Origin: Lentzea aerocolonigenes
GTDB taxonomy: Bacteria > Actinomycetota > Actinomycetes > Mycobacteriales > Pseudonocardiaceae
Reading direction: 5' to 3'
Length of the DNA stretch: 64,000 bases
NCBI RefSeq assembly: GCF_000955955.1
Contig: NZ_JYJG01000069.1
Coordinates: forward strand, 20,271-84,270
A model generated the notes under the pieces. It saw only the letters and a list, made by a program, of their open reading frames with translations. It was not told the DNA's origin and made no database searches. Positions 1 to 7,268 of the stretch are shown piece by piece. The stretch's first letter is position 1. Every line of letters starts with the position of its first letter. Made by a program: the position numbers and the translations under genes.

Positions 1-1
1 G

Positions 2-2770
2 CTAGCTCTTGGACTTGGCCGGAGCCTTCTTCGCGGCGGCCGGCTTCTTCGCGGCCGCGGGCTTCTTCGCCGGAGCCTTCTTCTTGACCGGCCCCTTGGC
101 GCGCTTCTCGGCCAGCAGCTCCGCCGCGCGCTCGTCGGTGATCGACTCGACGCTGTCCGTCTTGCGCAGCGACGCGTTCGCCTCACCGTCGGTGACGTAC
201 GGACCGAAGCGGCCCTCCTTGATCACCATCGGCTTGCCCGACACCGGGTCGTTGCCCATCTCGCGCAACGGCGGTGCGGCGGCGGCACGACCGCGCTTCT
301 TCGGCTCCGCGTAGATCTTCAGGGCCTCTTCCAGCGTGACCGAGAAGATCTGGGCCTCGTCGGTCAGCGACCGCGAGTCCGTGCCCTTCTTCAGGTACGG
401 GCCGTAACGGCCGTTCTGCGCGGTGATCTCGGCACCCGTCTCCGGGTCCTTGCCCACGACGCGCGGCAGCGAGAGCAGCATCAGCGCGTCGTCGATCGTG
501 ATCGTGTCCAGCGACATCGACTTGAACAACGAGCCGGTGCGCGGCTTCGGCGCCTTCGCCTTCGACGTCGTGCCGTTCTCGGCGGGATCGGGCAGGACCT
601 CGGTCACGTACGGACCGAAGCGGCCTTCCTTGGCCACGATCTCGTTGCCCGAGACCGGGTCGGTGCCGAGCGATCGGCCTTCCTGCGGCGTCGAGAACAG
701 CTTCTCGGCGATCTCGCTGGTCAGCTCGTCCGGCGCCAGGTCGTCCGGCAGGTTCGCGCGCTGGGCGGCACCGTCGACCTCGCGCTCCAGGTACGGCCCG
801 AACCGGCCGACGCGCACGACGACCGTGCGGCCCTCGGCGTCGCTGAACAGCGGGATCGAGTTGACCTCGCGCGGGTCGATGTCCTCGACACCCGTGCCGA
901 CCAGCTTCTTCAGGCCACCGGAGCGGCCGATCGAGCCGTCCGGGCCGATGCTGCCGCCGAAGTAGAAGCCGGACAGCCACGTCGTGCGCTGCTGACGACC
1001 TGCGGCGATGCCGTCCAGCTCGTCTTCCAGCGCCGCGGTGAAGTCGTAGTCGACCAGGCGGCCGAAGTGGCCCTCGAGCAGGCCGACCACGGCGAACGCC
1101 ACCCACGACGGGACCAGCGCGGCGCCCTTCTTCCAGACGTAGCCGCGGTCCTGGATGGTGCTGATGATCGACGAGTAGGTGGAGGGACGGCCGATGCCGA
1201 GCTCTTCCATCGTCTTGATCAGCGACGGCTCGGTGAAGCGCGAGGGCGGCGACGTGGTGTGGCCGTCCGCGGACAGCTCCGCGATCGTCAGGTCCTGGTC
1301 CTTGACCAGCTGCGGCAGGCGCGACTCCGCGTCGTCCGACTCGCCGCCGGCCTCGGCGTCGACGGTCTCGACGTAGGCCTTGAGGAAGCCGGCGAACGTG
1401 ATCGTGCGGCCGGACGCGGCGAACGTGACCTCCTGGCCCGTCGCGGCACGGCCCTGGATGCGGATGCTGGTCGTGTTGCCCCGCGCGTCGGCCATCTGGG
1501 ACGCGATCGTGCGCTGCCAGATCATCTCGTAGAGCTTGAACTCGTCGGCGTCCAGCTCGGCGGCGACCTGACCGGGCGTGCGGAAGGTCTCTCCCGCCGG
1601 CCTGATCGCCTCGTGGGCCTCCTGCGCGTTCTTGACCTTGCGCGTGTACTGGCGCGGCTCCTTGGCGACGTACTGAGCGCCGTAGAGGTCCGTGGCCTGC
1701 GTGCGCGCCGCGTTGATCGCGGTCTCCGACAGCGTGGTGCTGTCGGTACGCATGTAGGTGATGTAGCCGTTCTCGTACAGCTTCTGGGCCGTGCGCATCG
1801 TGCGGTCGGCGGAGAACCGCAGCTTGCGGCCCGCCTCCTGCTGCAGCGTCGAGGTCATGAACGGCGCGTACGGCTTGCGGCTGTACGGCTTCTCCTCGAC
1901 GGACGCGACCTTGACCGGCGCGTTCTGCAGCCCGGCGGAGATCGCGCGGGCCTGCTGCTCGTCCAGCACGACCACGTCGGCCTTGCCGGTGAGCTTGCCG
2001 TCCGAGCCGAAGTCGCGGCCCGTGGCGAGCCTCGTGCCGTCGACGGCCACGAGACGCGCGCCGAACTGACGCGGCGTGGCCTCGGCACCGGCGTCCATCT
2101 GCGCGGAGATGTCCCAGTAGCTCGCGCTCACGAACTTCATGCGTTCGCGTTCGCGCTCCACGACCAGACGCGTCGCCACGGACTGCACGCGGCCCGCCGA
2201 GAGCTTCGGCATGACCTTCTTCCACAGGACCGGGCTGACCTCGTAGCCGTAGAGGCGGTCGAGGATGCGCCTGGTCTCCTGCGCGTCGACCAGGTCCTGG
2301 TCGAGGTCACGCGGGTTCGCGGCGGCGGCCTGGATCGCGGACTCGGTGATCTCGTGGAAGACCATCCGGCGAACCGGGACCTTGGGCTTGAGCGTCTCGA
2401 GGAGGTGCCACGCGATGGCCTCGCCCTCGCGGTCACCGTCTGTCGCGAGGTAGAGCTCGTCGACGTCCTTCAACGCTTCCTTGAGCTCGGTGACCAGCGA
2501 CTTCTTGTCCGCGGAGACCACGTAGAGGGGCTCGAAGTCGTGGTCGACGTCCACGCCGAGCCTGGCCCACGCCTGGCCCTTGAACTTCGCGGGGACGTCG
2601 GCGGCACCGCGCGGCAGGTCCCGGATGTGTCCCCTGGAGGACTCCACGACGAAGTTGGCGCCGAGGTATGAGGCGATCTTGCGCGCCTTCGTGGGCGACT
2701 CGACGATCACAAGTCGCCGGGTGCTGCCCGCTCCTCCGCTGCTCTTTCTCGTCCGTGTCGATCCAGCCAC
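2..2770 (-). CDS. topA: DNA topoisomerase I (type IA)
   Basis: Relaxes negative supercoils through a transient 5'-phosphotyrosine break. The Toprim domain opens with RRLVIVESPTKARK about 17 residues after the chosen start, and the active-site tyrosine lies in GYITYMRTDS. The C-terminal third has four F/YGPY repeats (VGRFGPYLE, EGRFGPYVT, NGRYGPYLK, EGRFGPYVT) in place of zinc fingers, as in mycobacterial TopA, and ends in a Lys/Ala/Pro-rich basic tail. The frame stays open to 2935, but GTG at 2770 gives the normal short N-terminus (about 922 aa); the start is therefore a choice. In mycobacteria this gene also anchors the ssd/tad neighbourhood seen downstream. Confidence 0.96.
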   Translation of the reverse strand: MAGSTRTRKSSGGAGSTRRLVIVESPTKARKIASYLGANFVVESSRGHIRDLPRGAADVPAKFKGQAWARLGVDVDHDFEPLYVVSADKKSLVTELKEALKDVDELYLATDGDREGEAIAWHLLETLKPKVPVRRMVFHEITESAIQAAAANPRDLDQDLVDAQETRRILDRLYGYEVSPVLWKKVMPKLSAGRVQSVATRLVVERERERMKFVSASYWDISAQMDAGAEATPRQFGARLVAVDGTRLATGRDFGSDGKLTGKADVVVLDEQQARAISAGLQNAPVKVASVEEKPYSRKPYAPFMTSTLQQEAGRKLRFSADRTMRTAQKLYENGYITYMRTDSTTLSETAINAARTQATDLYGAQYVAKEPRQYTRKVKNAQEAHEAIRPAGETFRTPGQVAAELDADEFKLYEMIWQRTIASQMADARGNTTSIRIQGRAATGQEVTFAASGRTITFAGFLKAYVETVDAEAGGESDDAESRLPQLVKDQDLTIAELSADGHTTSPPSRFTEPSLIKTMEELGIGRPSTYSSIISTIQDRGYVWKKGAALVPSWVAFAVVGLLEGHFGRLVDYDFTAALEDELDGIAAGRQQRTTWLSGFYFGGSIGPDGSIGRSGGLKKLVGTGVEDIDPREVNSIPLFSDAEGRTVVVRVGRFGPYLEREVDGAAQRANLPDDLAPDELTSEIAEKLFSTPQEGRSLGTDPVSGNEIVAKEGRFGPYVTEVLPDPAENGTTSKAKAPKPRTGSLFKSMSLDTITIDDALMLLSLPRVVGKDPETGAEITAQNGRYGPYLKKGTDSRSLTDEAQIFSVTLEEALKIYAEPKKRGRAAAAPPLREMGNDPVSGKPMVIKEGRFGPYVTDGEANASLRKTDSVESITDERAAELLAEKRAKGPVKKKAPAKKPAAAKKPAAAKKAPAKSKS

Positions 2771-2910
2771 TCGCCGTCCCGCTCTCTTCCAAACCCGGTT
2801 CCCAGGCCCGCCAGTGTTGCCCAGCGTCGGCCGAAAAGCACACCATCCGTCGTGTCTCTGCGACGCCTGTACGACGAGACAGAGTGACACAACCTTGCCG
2901 GACCGCCCGC

Positions 2911-3483
2911 TCAGGCCGCCGGCCAGGTGCTGCACGCCACCCCGTGCGGAGGACTTCCGACCAGCTCAGCGAGCCGTGCCAGCCTTCGTCGGCCGGTTAC
3001 CCGCAACGCCGGAGCCCCTACCAGGGTGCACGGAAGTCCGGATGCGAGCAGGGCATTTTGCAACGGCAGGTGTGTCTGCGGTGCGTTGGGGTCCAAACCG
3101 AGCAGGTACGCCGACTCCATCCAGCTGCCCGCGGCCAGCGCCCAGACCCGCAGCACTGCTCCGTTCAGCTCGAAGTCGGCCGGGACCTTCTTCGTGGATC
3201 CGTCCAGCCAGCGGGCGGCCAGAGGGGTGAGATCGGTGCGGAACGGCGTGCGGACGAACCGCGTGCCTTCCTCGTTCACGCACAGCTCGGTGGTGACGTC
3301 GCGCTCGGCGCAGGCCTGCTTGAGGGGCTGGTGGCGCCACTCGTCCTTGAGCTCGACGTACACGCGAGCGGCCGTGCCGCGCGCGAAGCTGACGGCCTGT
3401 CCCGGCCCGCAGAGGAAGCCGGCGAGGTCCGCCTTGGCCGGCACGCGCGCCTCGGCCGAGAAGAAGGACAGCTGCCCAACCAC
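2911..3483 (-). CDS. Conserved hypothetical protein upstream of topA
   Basis: About 190 aa, no signal peptide or membrane segment. It begins VVGQLSFFSAEARVPAKADL if GTG at 3483 is used; longer starts up to 3597 give an atypical Cys/His-rich extension and were rejected. Position and size match the conserved protein that precedes topA in M. tuberculosis (Rv3647c), so it is probably orthologous, but no function is known to me. It reads in the same direction as topA with about 140 bp between them. I see no catalytic motif. Confidence 0.75.
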   Translation of the reverse strand: MVGQLSFFSAEARVPAKADLAGFLCGPGQAVSFARGTAARVYVELKDEWRHQPLKQACAERDVTTELCVNEEGTRFVRTPFRTDLTPLAARWLDGSTKKVPADFELNGAVLRVWALAAGSWMESAYLLGLDPNAPQTHLPLQNALLASGLPCTLVGAPALRVTGRRRLARLAELVGSPPHGVACSTWPAA

Positions 3484-3606
3484 GGCCCACAGAGTAGAAC
3501 AGACGTTCGACTGTGACCAGTGGTGCGTGTGTGACTGCGTCTTGAACGAGTAACTGGCACAGAGGGGGCGTTGCCAGTTATTCGCCAGGGCGCCCAAGCC
3601 CGGCCA

Positions 3607-4179
3607 TCACCCGGTGACCAGGCCCTGCCCCTTCGACTTGATCTCCGCGCACGGCTGCGACTTGTTCAGCGCGTCGGCGTACTTCGGCCGTTTCTGCAGG
3701 TCCTGGAAAGTCGCGCGGAGATCTTCCGGACTGCTCACCTGGTTCTTCTCGGCCAGGATCTTCTCGGCCTCGTCCCAGAACTGCGCGTTCGGTTCGAGCT
3801 TCTCGACCGGGGCCTGGGCGTCCTGGTACGACTTGGCCGACTGCTGGACGAACTTGAGCAGCCGTTCGTGGACCTGTTGGAGGTCCTTTTCGGGCGTGCC
3901 GAGCTCGGTCAGCTTCTTCTCCGCCGCGCCGAACGCAGTCGCGTTGGCCGTGACGAGCCTGAGGTACGCGGCCTTGACCGCAGCGGGGTTCGCCGCGTCC
4001 TGTTTGCGCAGCTCAAAGCCCGCTTCCATGCCCGGAAGGACACCGTTGCAGAACGCGTCGACCCACTGGCCCTGGGCGTCGGTGAGTGGCGTGTCCTCGG
4101 CGGAACCGCAGGCGGTCAGCGCGACGGAACCGGCCAGGACGGCGGCGAGCAGGCGTGTCCTCACCTGCCTATTTTCCAC
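3607..4179 (-). CDS. Small lipoprotein, tandem paralogue 6
   Basis: Last member of a six-gene array of secreted lipoproteins. The N-terminus is a lipoprotein signal (VRTRLLAAVLAGSVALTAC, lipobox LTAC), followed by a short linker and an all-helical-looking domain. Like all members it has one Cys just after the linker (WVDAFCNGV) and one near the C-terminus (SQPCAEIK), probably a disulfide. GTG 4179 overlaps the upstream gene by 11 bp; GTG 4164 would give a more typical signal peptide and leave a 2-nt gap after the upstream TAG. Neither has a clear ribosome site, so translational coupling to the previous gene is likely. Function unknown. Confidence 0.8.
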   Translation of the reverse strand: MENRQVRTRLLAAVLAGSVALTACGSAEDTPLTDAQGQWVDAFCNGVLPGMEAGFELRKQDAANPAAVKAAYLRLVTANATAFGAAEKKLTELGTPEKDLQQVHERLLKFVQQSAKSYQDAQAPVEKLEPNAQFWDEAEKILAEKNQVSSPEDLRATFQDLQKRPKYADALNKSQPCAEIKSKGQGLVTG

Positions 4180-4750
4180 CGGCCAGTTTCTGCCAGTCCG
4201 CGCACACCTTGTTCGCGCGGAACGCCTCCTTGTACTTCGGGACGTCCACGATCTGCTTGAACATCATCTGCACGCTCTCATTGGCACCACTGGTCGCCAG
4301 GACCTGTTGATAGCGCTCGGGGAACTTGTCGTCGGCCGCCAGTGCCGCCAGCCGCGTGGACGCCTCGTCGAAGCGCTTGGCCTCATCGCGCAGCGACTTG
4401 ATCAGCCGTTCGTGCGGGTTGCTCACGTCCGAGCTCATCGGACCGAGCTTCTCCAGGTCGTCGGCCATCTTGCGATCCGACGCCGCGGCCGTCGACGCCC
4501 AACGCACCACGGCCGCCTTCACCGCCTCCCTGCCCTCAGGAACCTTGCCCTGGATCTCACGCCGCGCGACCTCGGTGACGCCCAAGGGACCGCAGTAGGC
4601 CTCGAACCAGGCCGCCGGATCGACACCGGGCACGTCGGCCGTCGTAGTGGCCGGAGGAGGTGTGAGGGGTGGCTTCGGGGCCTGGGCAGGCGTGCTGCAC
4701 GCGGCGAGCGCGGCCGTGCCCAGCACGGCCGCGACCAGGCGAAACGTCAT
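4169..4750 (-). CDS. Small lipoprotein, tandem paralogue 5
   Basis: About 193 aa lipoprotein starting MTFRLVAAVLGTAALAAC (lipobox LAAC). A Pro/Thr linker precedes a helical domain with the family cysteine pair (WFEAYCGPL near the start, NKVCADWQ near the end). The ATG shares its A with the TGA of the gene before it (TGATG), so translation is coupled. A longer reading to 4795 would add a charged extension ahead of the signal peptide and is unlikely. Conserved HERLIKSLRDEA resembles HERLLKFVQQSA of paralogue 6. Function unknown; the array suggests a surface or periplasm-facing role. Confidence 0.82.
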   Translation of the reverse strand: MTFRLVAAVLGTAALAACSTPAQAPKPPLTPPPATTTADVPGVDPAAWFEAYCGPLGVTEVARREIQGKVPEGREAVKAAVVRWASTAAASDRKMADDLEKLGPMSSDVSNPHERLIKSLRDEAKRFDEASTRLAALAADDKFPERYQQVLATSGANESVQMMFKQIVDVPKYKEAFRANKVCADWQKLAGGK

Positions 4751-5349
4751 CACTGACCGATCAGCTTTCCGAGCTTCTCCCGCATCTGCGTGCACTCGGG
4801 CGCCTTCGCGATGGCGTCCTTGTACTTCGGGTTCGCGTCGAGCTTCTTGACCTCGTCGGCGAACTTCGACGGGTCGGCCGAGTCGCCGCCGAGCTTCTGG
4901 ACCTGGTCCATGAAGTCGGGCGCGTTGGCGTCGAGCTTGCGCATCTGCTCGGCGACCGTCACGTACTCCTTGGCCGCGGTGCCGAACTGCTTCACGATCT
5001 CGTCGTGCACGGCCTTGGCGTCCTCACCGGGCGCGCCGATCTCCTTGAGCTTGGTCTCGGCCTCGGCCATCGACTTCGAGCCCGTCTCGAGGATCTTGAG
5101 CATGCCCTCCTTGAGCGCCGCCGGGTTGTCGGCGTTCGTCGCGGCGAGCGTGATCAGCTCGACCGCGCCGGTCAGCACCGGCGTCGTGCCACCGCAGAAG
5201 GCGCCCGCCCACTTGACCGGGTCACCGGCAGGCGGCGTCACGGAGGTGGTCGTGGGCGTCGTGGTCTGCGTGGACGGCGCGGCGCCACCGGAGCAGCCGG
5301 CGAGGACGGCCGCCGTGCAGGCAGCGATGAGCGAAAGACGTGCATTCAC
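4750..5349 (-). CDS. Small lipoprotein, tandem paralogue 4
   Basis: About 199 aa. GTG 5349 is chosen because GGGGGA lies 7 nt upstream and it gives a clean signal peptide (VNARLSLIAACTAAVLAGC, lipobox LAGC). A Thr/Pro-rich linker is followed by the family domain with cysteines in WAGAFCGG and KAPECTQM. The stop overlaps the start of paralogue 5 by one base. The upstream gap carries a GTAC-centred palindromic element also present before paralogue 3. No enzymatic motif is visible. Confidence 0.83.
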   Translation of the reverse strand: MNARLSLIAACTAAVLAGCSGGAAPSTQTTTPTTTSVTPPAGDPVKWAGAFCGGTTPVLTGAVELITLAATNADNPAALKEGMLKILETGSKSMAEAETKLKEIGAPGEDAKAVHDEIVKQFGTAAKEYVTVAEQMRKLDANAPDFMDQVQKLGGDSADPSKFADEVKKLDANPKYKDAIAKAPECTQMREKLGKLIGQ

Positions 5350-5418
5350 GGTAAATCCCCCAGAAACGTCGAACCAGGGCGGCGAACGGTACACGTTCGG
5401 GCGATCTGGTTCGTTGCC

Positions 5419-5958
5419 TCAGTTGCCCTGCATGTAGCGGACGCCCGCGCACACGCGGTCCTGGTCGAGCGCTCGGGCGTACTCGGACCGGCTGCTGAGG
5501 TCCTCGAACAGGTCCTCGACGTCGTTCTCCTTCGATCCGATCTGCGCCGCGAGCACTGCCGCGAAGGCGGCGCCGAACCCCGTGTCCGGCAGGCTCTCGA
5601 TCCGGTCCTGGGCGGCTGCATAGCCGTCTGCGACAGCGCGCAGAGACTCGATCAGGTGCTCGTGGGTGTCCTTCGCCGCCGGCGCAAGCACGCCGAGGTC
5701 CTCGGTCGCGTCGGCCATGTCGCGCAACGACTCCGTCGCAGTCGACGTGAGTTCGAGCGCCGCGGCCTTGGTCGTCTTCGCTTCTCGCCTGGCGCTGATG
5801 AACAACCCGTACTCAGTGCAGTAGGTCCGCGCCCATCTCAGCTCGTCGGAGGGAACGGTGGTGGTTCGAGGACCAGGCACTGACCTGTTGTTGCCGCAGC
5901 CGGTGAGGCAGACGAGAAGTGCGCAGGCCAAGGCCACTGCAGACGAGCGTGCGAACAC
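5419..5958 (-). CDS. Small lipoprotein, tandem paralogue 3
   Basis: About 179 aa. GTG 5958 follows GGGGG at a normal distance and gives the signal peptide VFARSSAVALACALLVCLTGC (lipobox LTGC). The mature domain has the same layout as its neighbours: W-x3-YC (WARTYCTEYG) after the linker, HEHLIESLRAVA in the middle, and DRVCAGVRYM near the C-terminus. It is more diverged than paralogues 1 and 2. The gene is not overlapped by its neighbours: a hairpin-containing gap precedes it and a 69-nt gap follows. Function unknown. Confidence 0.82.
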   Translation of the reverse strand: MFARSSAVALACALLVCLTGCGNNRSVPGPRTTTVPSDELRWARTYCTEYGLFISARREAKTTKAAALELTSTATESLRDMADATEDLGVLAPAAKDTHEHLIESLRAVADGYAAAQDRIESLPDTGFGAAFAAVLAAQIGSKENDVEDLFEDLSSRSEYARALDQDRVCAGVRYMQGN

Positions 5959-5982
5959 CGGAACCCCCAGCTCAAACCACGA

Positions 5983-6011
5983 ATCGCCCGAACAGTACGC
6001 GTTCGGGCGAT
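5983..6011 (-). promoter_or_regulatory. Palindromic element between lipoprotein genes
   Basis: Perfect 11-bp inverted repeat ATCGCCCGAAC / GTTCGGGCGAT around a 7-nt loop. It lies just upstream of paralogue 3 and downstream of paralogue 2. A shortened version (GAACGGTACACGTTC plus GGGCGATC) sits at about 5386-5407 before paralogue 4. There is no T tract, so it may be an operator or an mRNA processing hairpin rather than a classic terminator. Confidence 0.5.
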
Positions 6012-6026
6012 CCGCGGTGCAGGCGT

Positions 6027-6602
6027 TTACGAGGTCGGCGTGGAGGAAGGCGAGATCTCCAGGCCCTTGCAGTTCGGCGCCTTCTGGGCGGCCGAGCCGA
6101 GACCCGTCTCGTCGAACTTCTTCTGCACGTCGGCGCCCGTCTTCTCGAGCGTGGCGGCCTTGCCGATCATCTCGGTGAACGCGGCGACGACCTGGGTGGC
6201 GTCGGTGGAGGAGTCCAGCTTCGACTTGGTGTCGGCGAGCAGGGTCTTGATCTGGCCCATGCCGTCCTCGGCCGTCGTGACCAGCTCCTTCGACTTCGGG
6301 TGCGGGCCGTTCTCCAGCGCCTTGAGGTCCGCGATGGACTTGTCGACCGCGGCGACCTTGGTGCCGAGCCAGTCCGACAGGCCCGTCTTGAGCTTGGCCG
6401 GGTCGTTCATGTCGATGCCCGGCTCGTCCGACATGGCCTTCACGGTGCCGTCGACGGCGCCGCAGACCTTGTCCATCCACGCCACGACGTCGGCCTCGTT
6501 CGGGGTGGCCGTCGTCGGGGACGTGGACGAACCTCCGCTGCTGCACGCGGTGAGCGCGAGCAGACTCGTCAGAAGTGCGATGGCGGTGTGACGCAGGCGC
6601 AT
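6027..6602 (-). CDS. Small lipoprotein, tandem paralogue 2
   Basis: About 191 aa. ATG 6602 gives the signal peptide MRLRHTAIALLTSLLALTAC (lipobox LTAC); an in-frame ATG at 6674 would bury it behind 24 residues. A Ser/Gly/Thr linker leads to the family domain with cysteines in WMDKVCGAVD and KAPNCKGLE. It is the closest relative of paralogue 1: both share YMDKVCGA/WMDKVCGA, DPAKLK and a closing S-P-T-S or T-P-T-S. Spacing to paralogue 1 is 29 nt. Function unknown. Confidence 0.83.
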   Translation of the reverse strand: MRLRHTAIALLTSLLALTACSSGGSSTSPTTATPNEADVVAWMDKVCGAVDGTVKAMSDEPGIDMNDPAKLKTGLSDWLGTKVAAVDKSIADLKALENGPHPKSKELVTTAEDGMGQIKTLLADTKSKLDSSTDATQVVAAFTEMIGKAATLEKTGADVQKKFDETGLGSAAQKAPNCKGLEISPSSTPTS

Positions 6603-6631
6603 GGGCCGGAAGCTACTCCGAACGGCCTCGC

Positions 6632-7204
6632 TCAGCTCGTCGGCGTGACGTTGAGGCGCTGCATCTCCTGGCACTTCGGCGCGGTCTGGGTGGCCTTCTG
6701 CAGCTCCGGAACGCCCTTGAGGTCCCGCAGCGGGTCGGCGAGCTCGGAGAGCTTGGCGATGGCCTCTCCGGCGGCCTGGAGGCCTCCGGTGGCGTCGTTC
6801 GCGTCGGCCTGCTCGATCTTGGCCTTGGCCTCGGTGAAGACGGTGCCGAGGGAGGTGAACGTCTCGGCCATCTTGTTGACGGCCTCCTCACCACCCGCGA
6901 CAGGTGACGGGCCTACGTTCTTGAGGCCCTCTGCCGACTTGGTGAAGGCGGTGGCGAGCTGGCCCATGTACGCGGCCATCTCGGCCTTGAGCTTGGCTGG
7001 GTCGCTGGCGTCGAGCTTCGGAGTCGTCTTGTCGATCTTCGCGAACTCGGACGCGGCGCCGCACACCTTGTCCATGTAGGCGACGGCCTGGGGGCTGGCC
7101 GCGCCGCTGGTGGGCGTCGATGAAGTGCCGGAGTTGCCACCAATGGTGCACCCGGCCAGCGCACAGGCGGCGACGGCGGCAGTGGCGACGAGGCGGAGCC
7201 TCAT
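6632..7204 (-). CDS. Small lipoprotein, tandem paralogue 1 (first of six)
   Basis: 190 aa, ATG start with GGAG 8 nt upstream. Lipoprotein signal MRLRLVATAAVAACALAGC (lipobox LAGC), a Gly/Ser/Thr linker, then a Lys/Ala/Glu-rich, probably helical-bundle domain with YMDKVCGAAS and TAPKCQEMQ cysteines. It heads the leftward six-gene array and follows the hppA terminator, so the array probably has its own promoter. No known domain recognised. Confidence 0.85.
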   Translation of the reverse strand: MRLRLVATAAVAACALAGCTIGGNSGTSSTPTSGAASPQAVAYMDKVCGAASEFAKIDKTTPKLDASDPAKLKAEMAAYMGQLATAFTKSAEGLKNVGPSPVAGGEEAVNKMAETFTSLGTVFTEAKAKIEQADANDATGGLQAAGEAIAKLSELADPLRDLKGVPELQKATQTAPKCQEMQRLNVTPTS

Positions 7205-7216
7205 GTCGTAACTCCT

Positions 7217-7259
7217 CGGTCGGGGTACGTCGGGGGAAGACCCGAACGTACCCCGACCG
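7217..7259 (-). terminator. Terminator after hppA
   Basis: Perfect 14-bp stem (CGGTCGGGGTACGT with ACGTACCCCGACCG), and CGGG/CCCG can extend pairing inside the loop. It lies between the hppA stop and the first lipoprotein gene, so it ends hppA transcription and separates the two units. It overlaps the presumed lipoprotein promoter region and could also act as an attenuator. Confidence 0.75.
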
Positions 7260-7268
7260 GAGGCCGAA

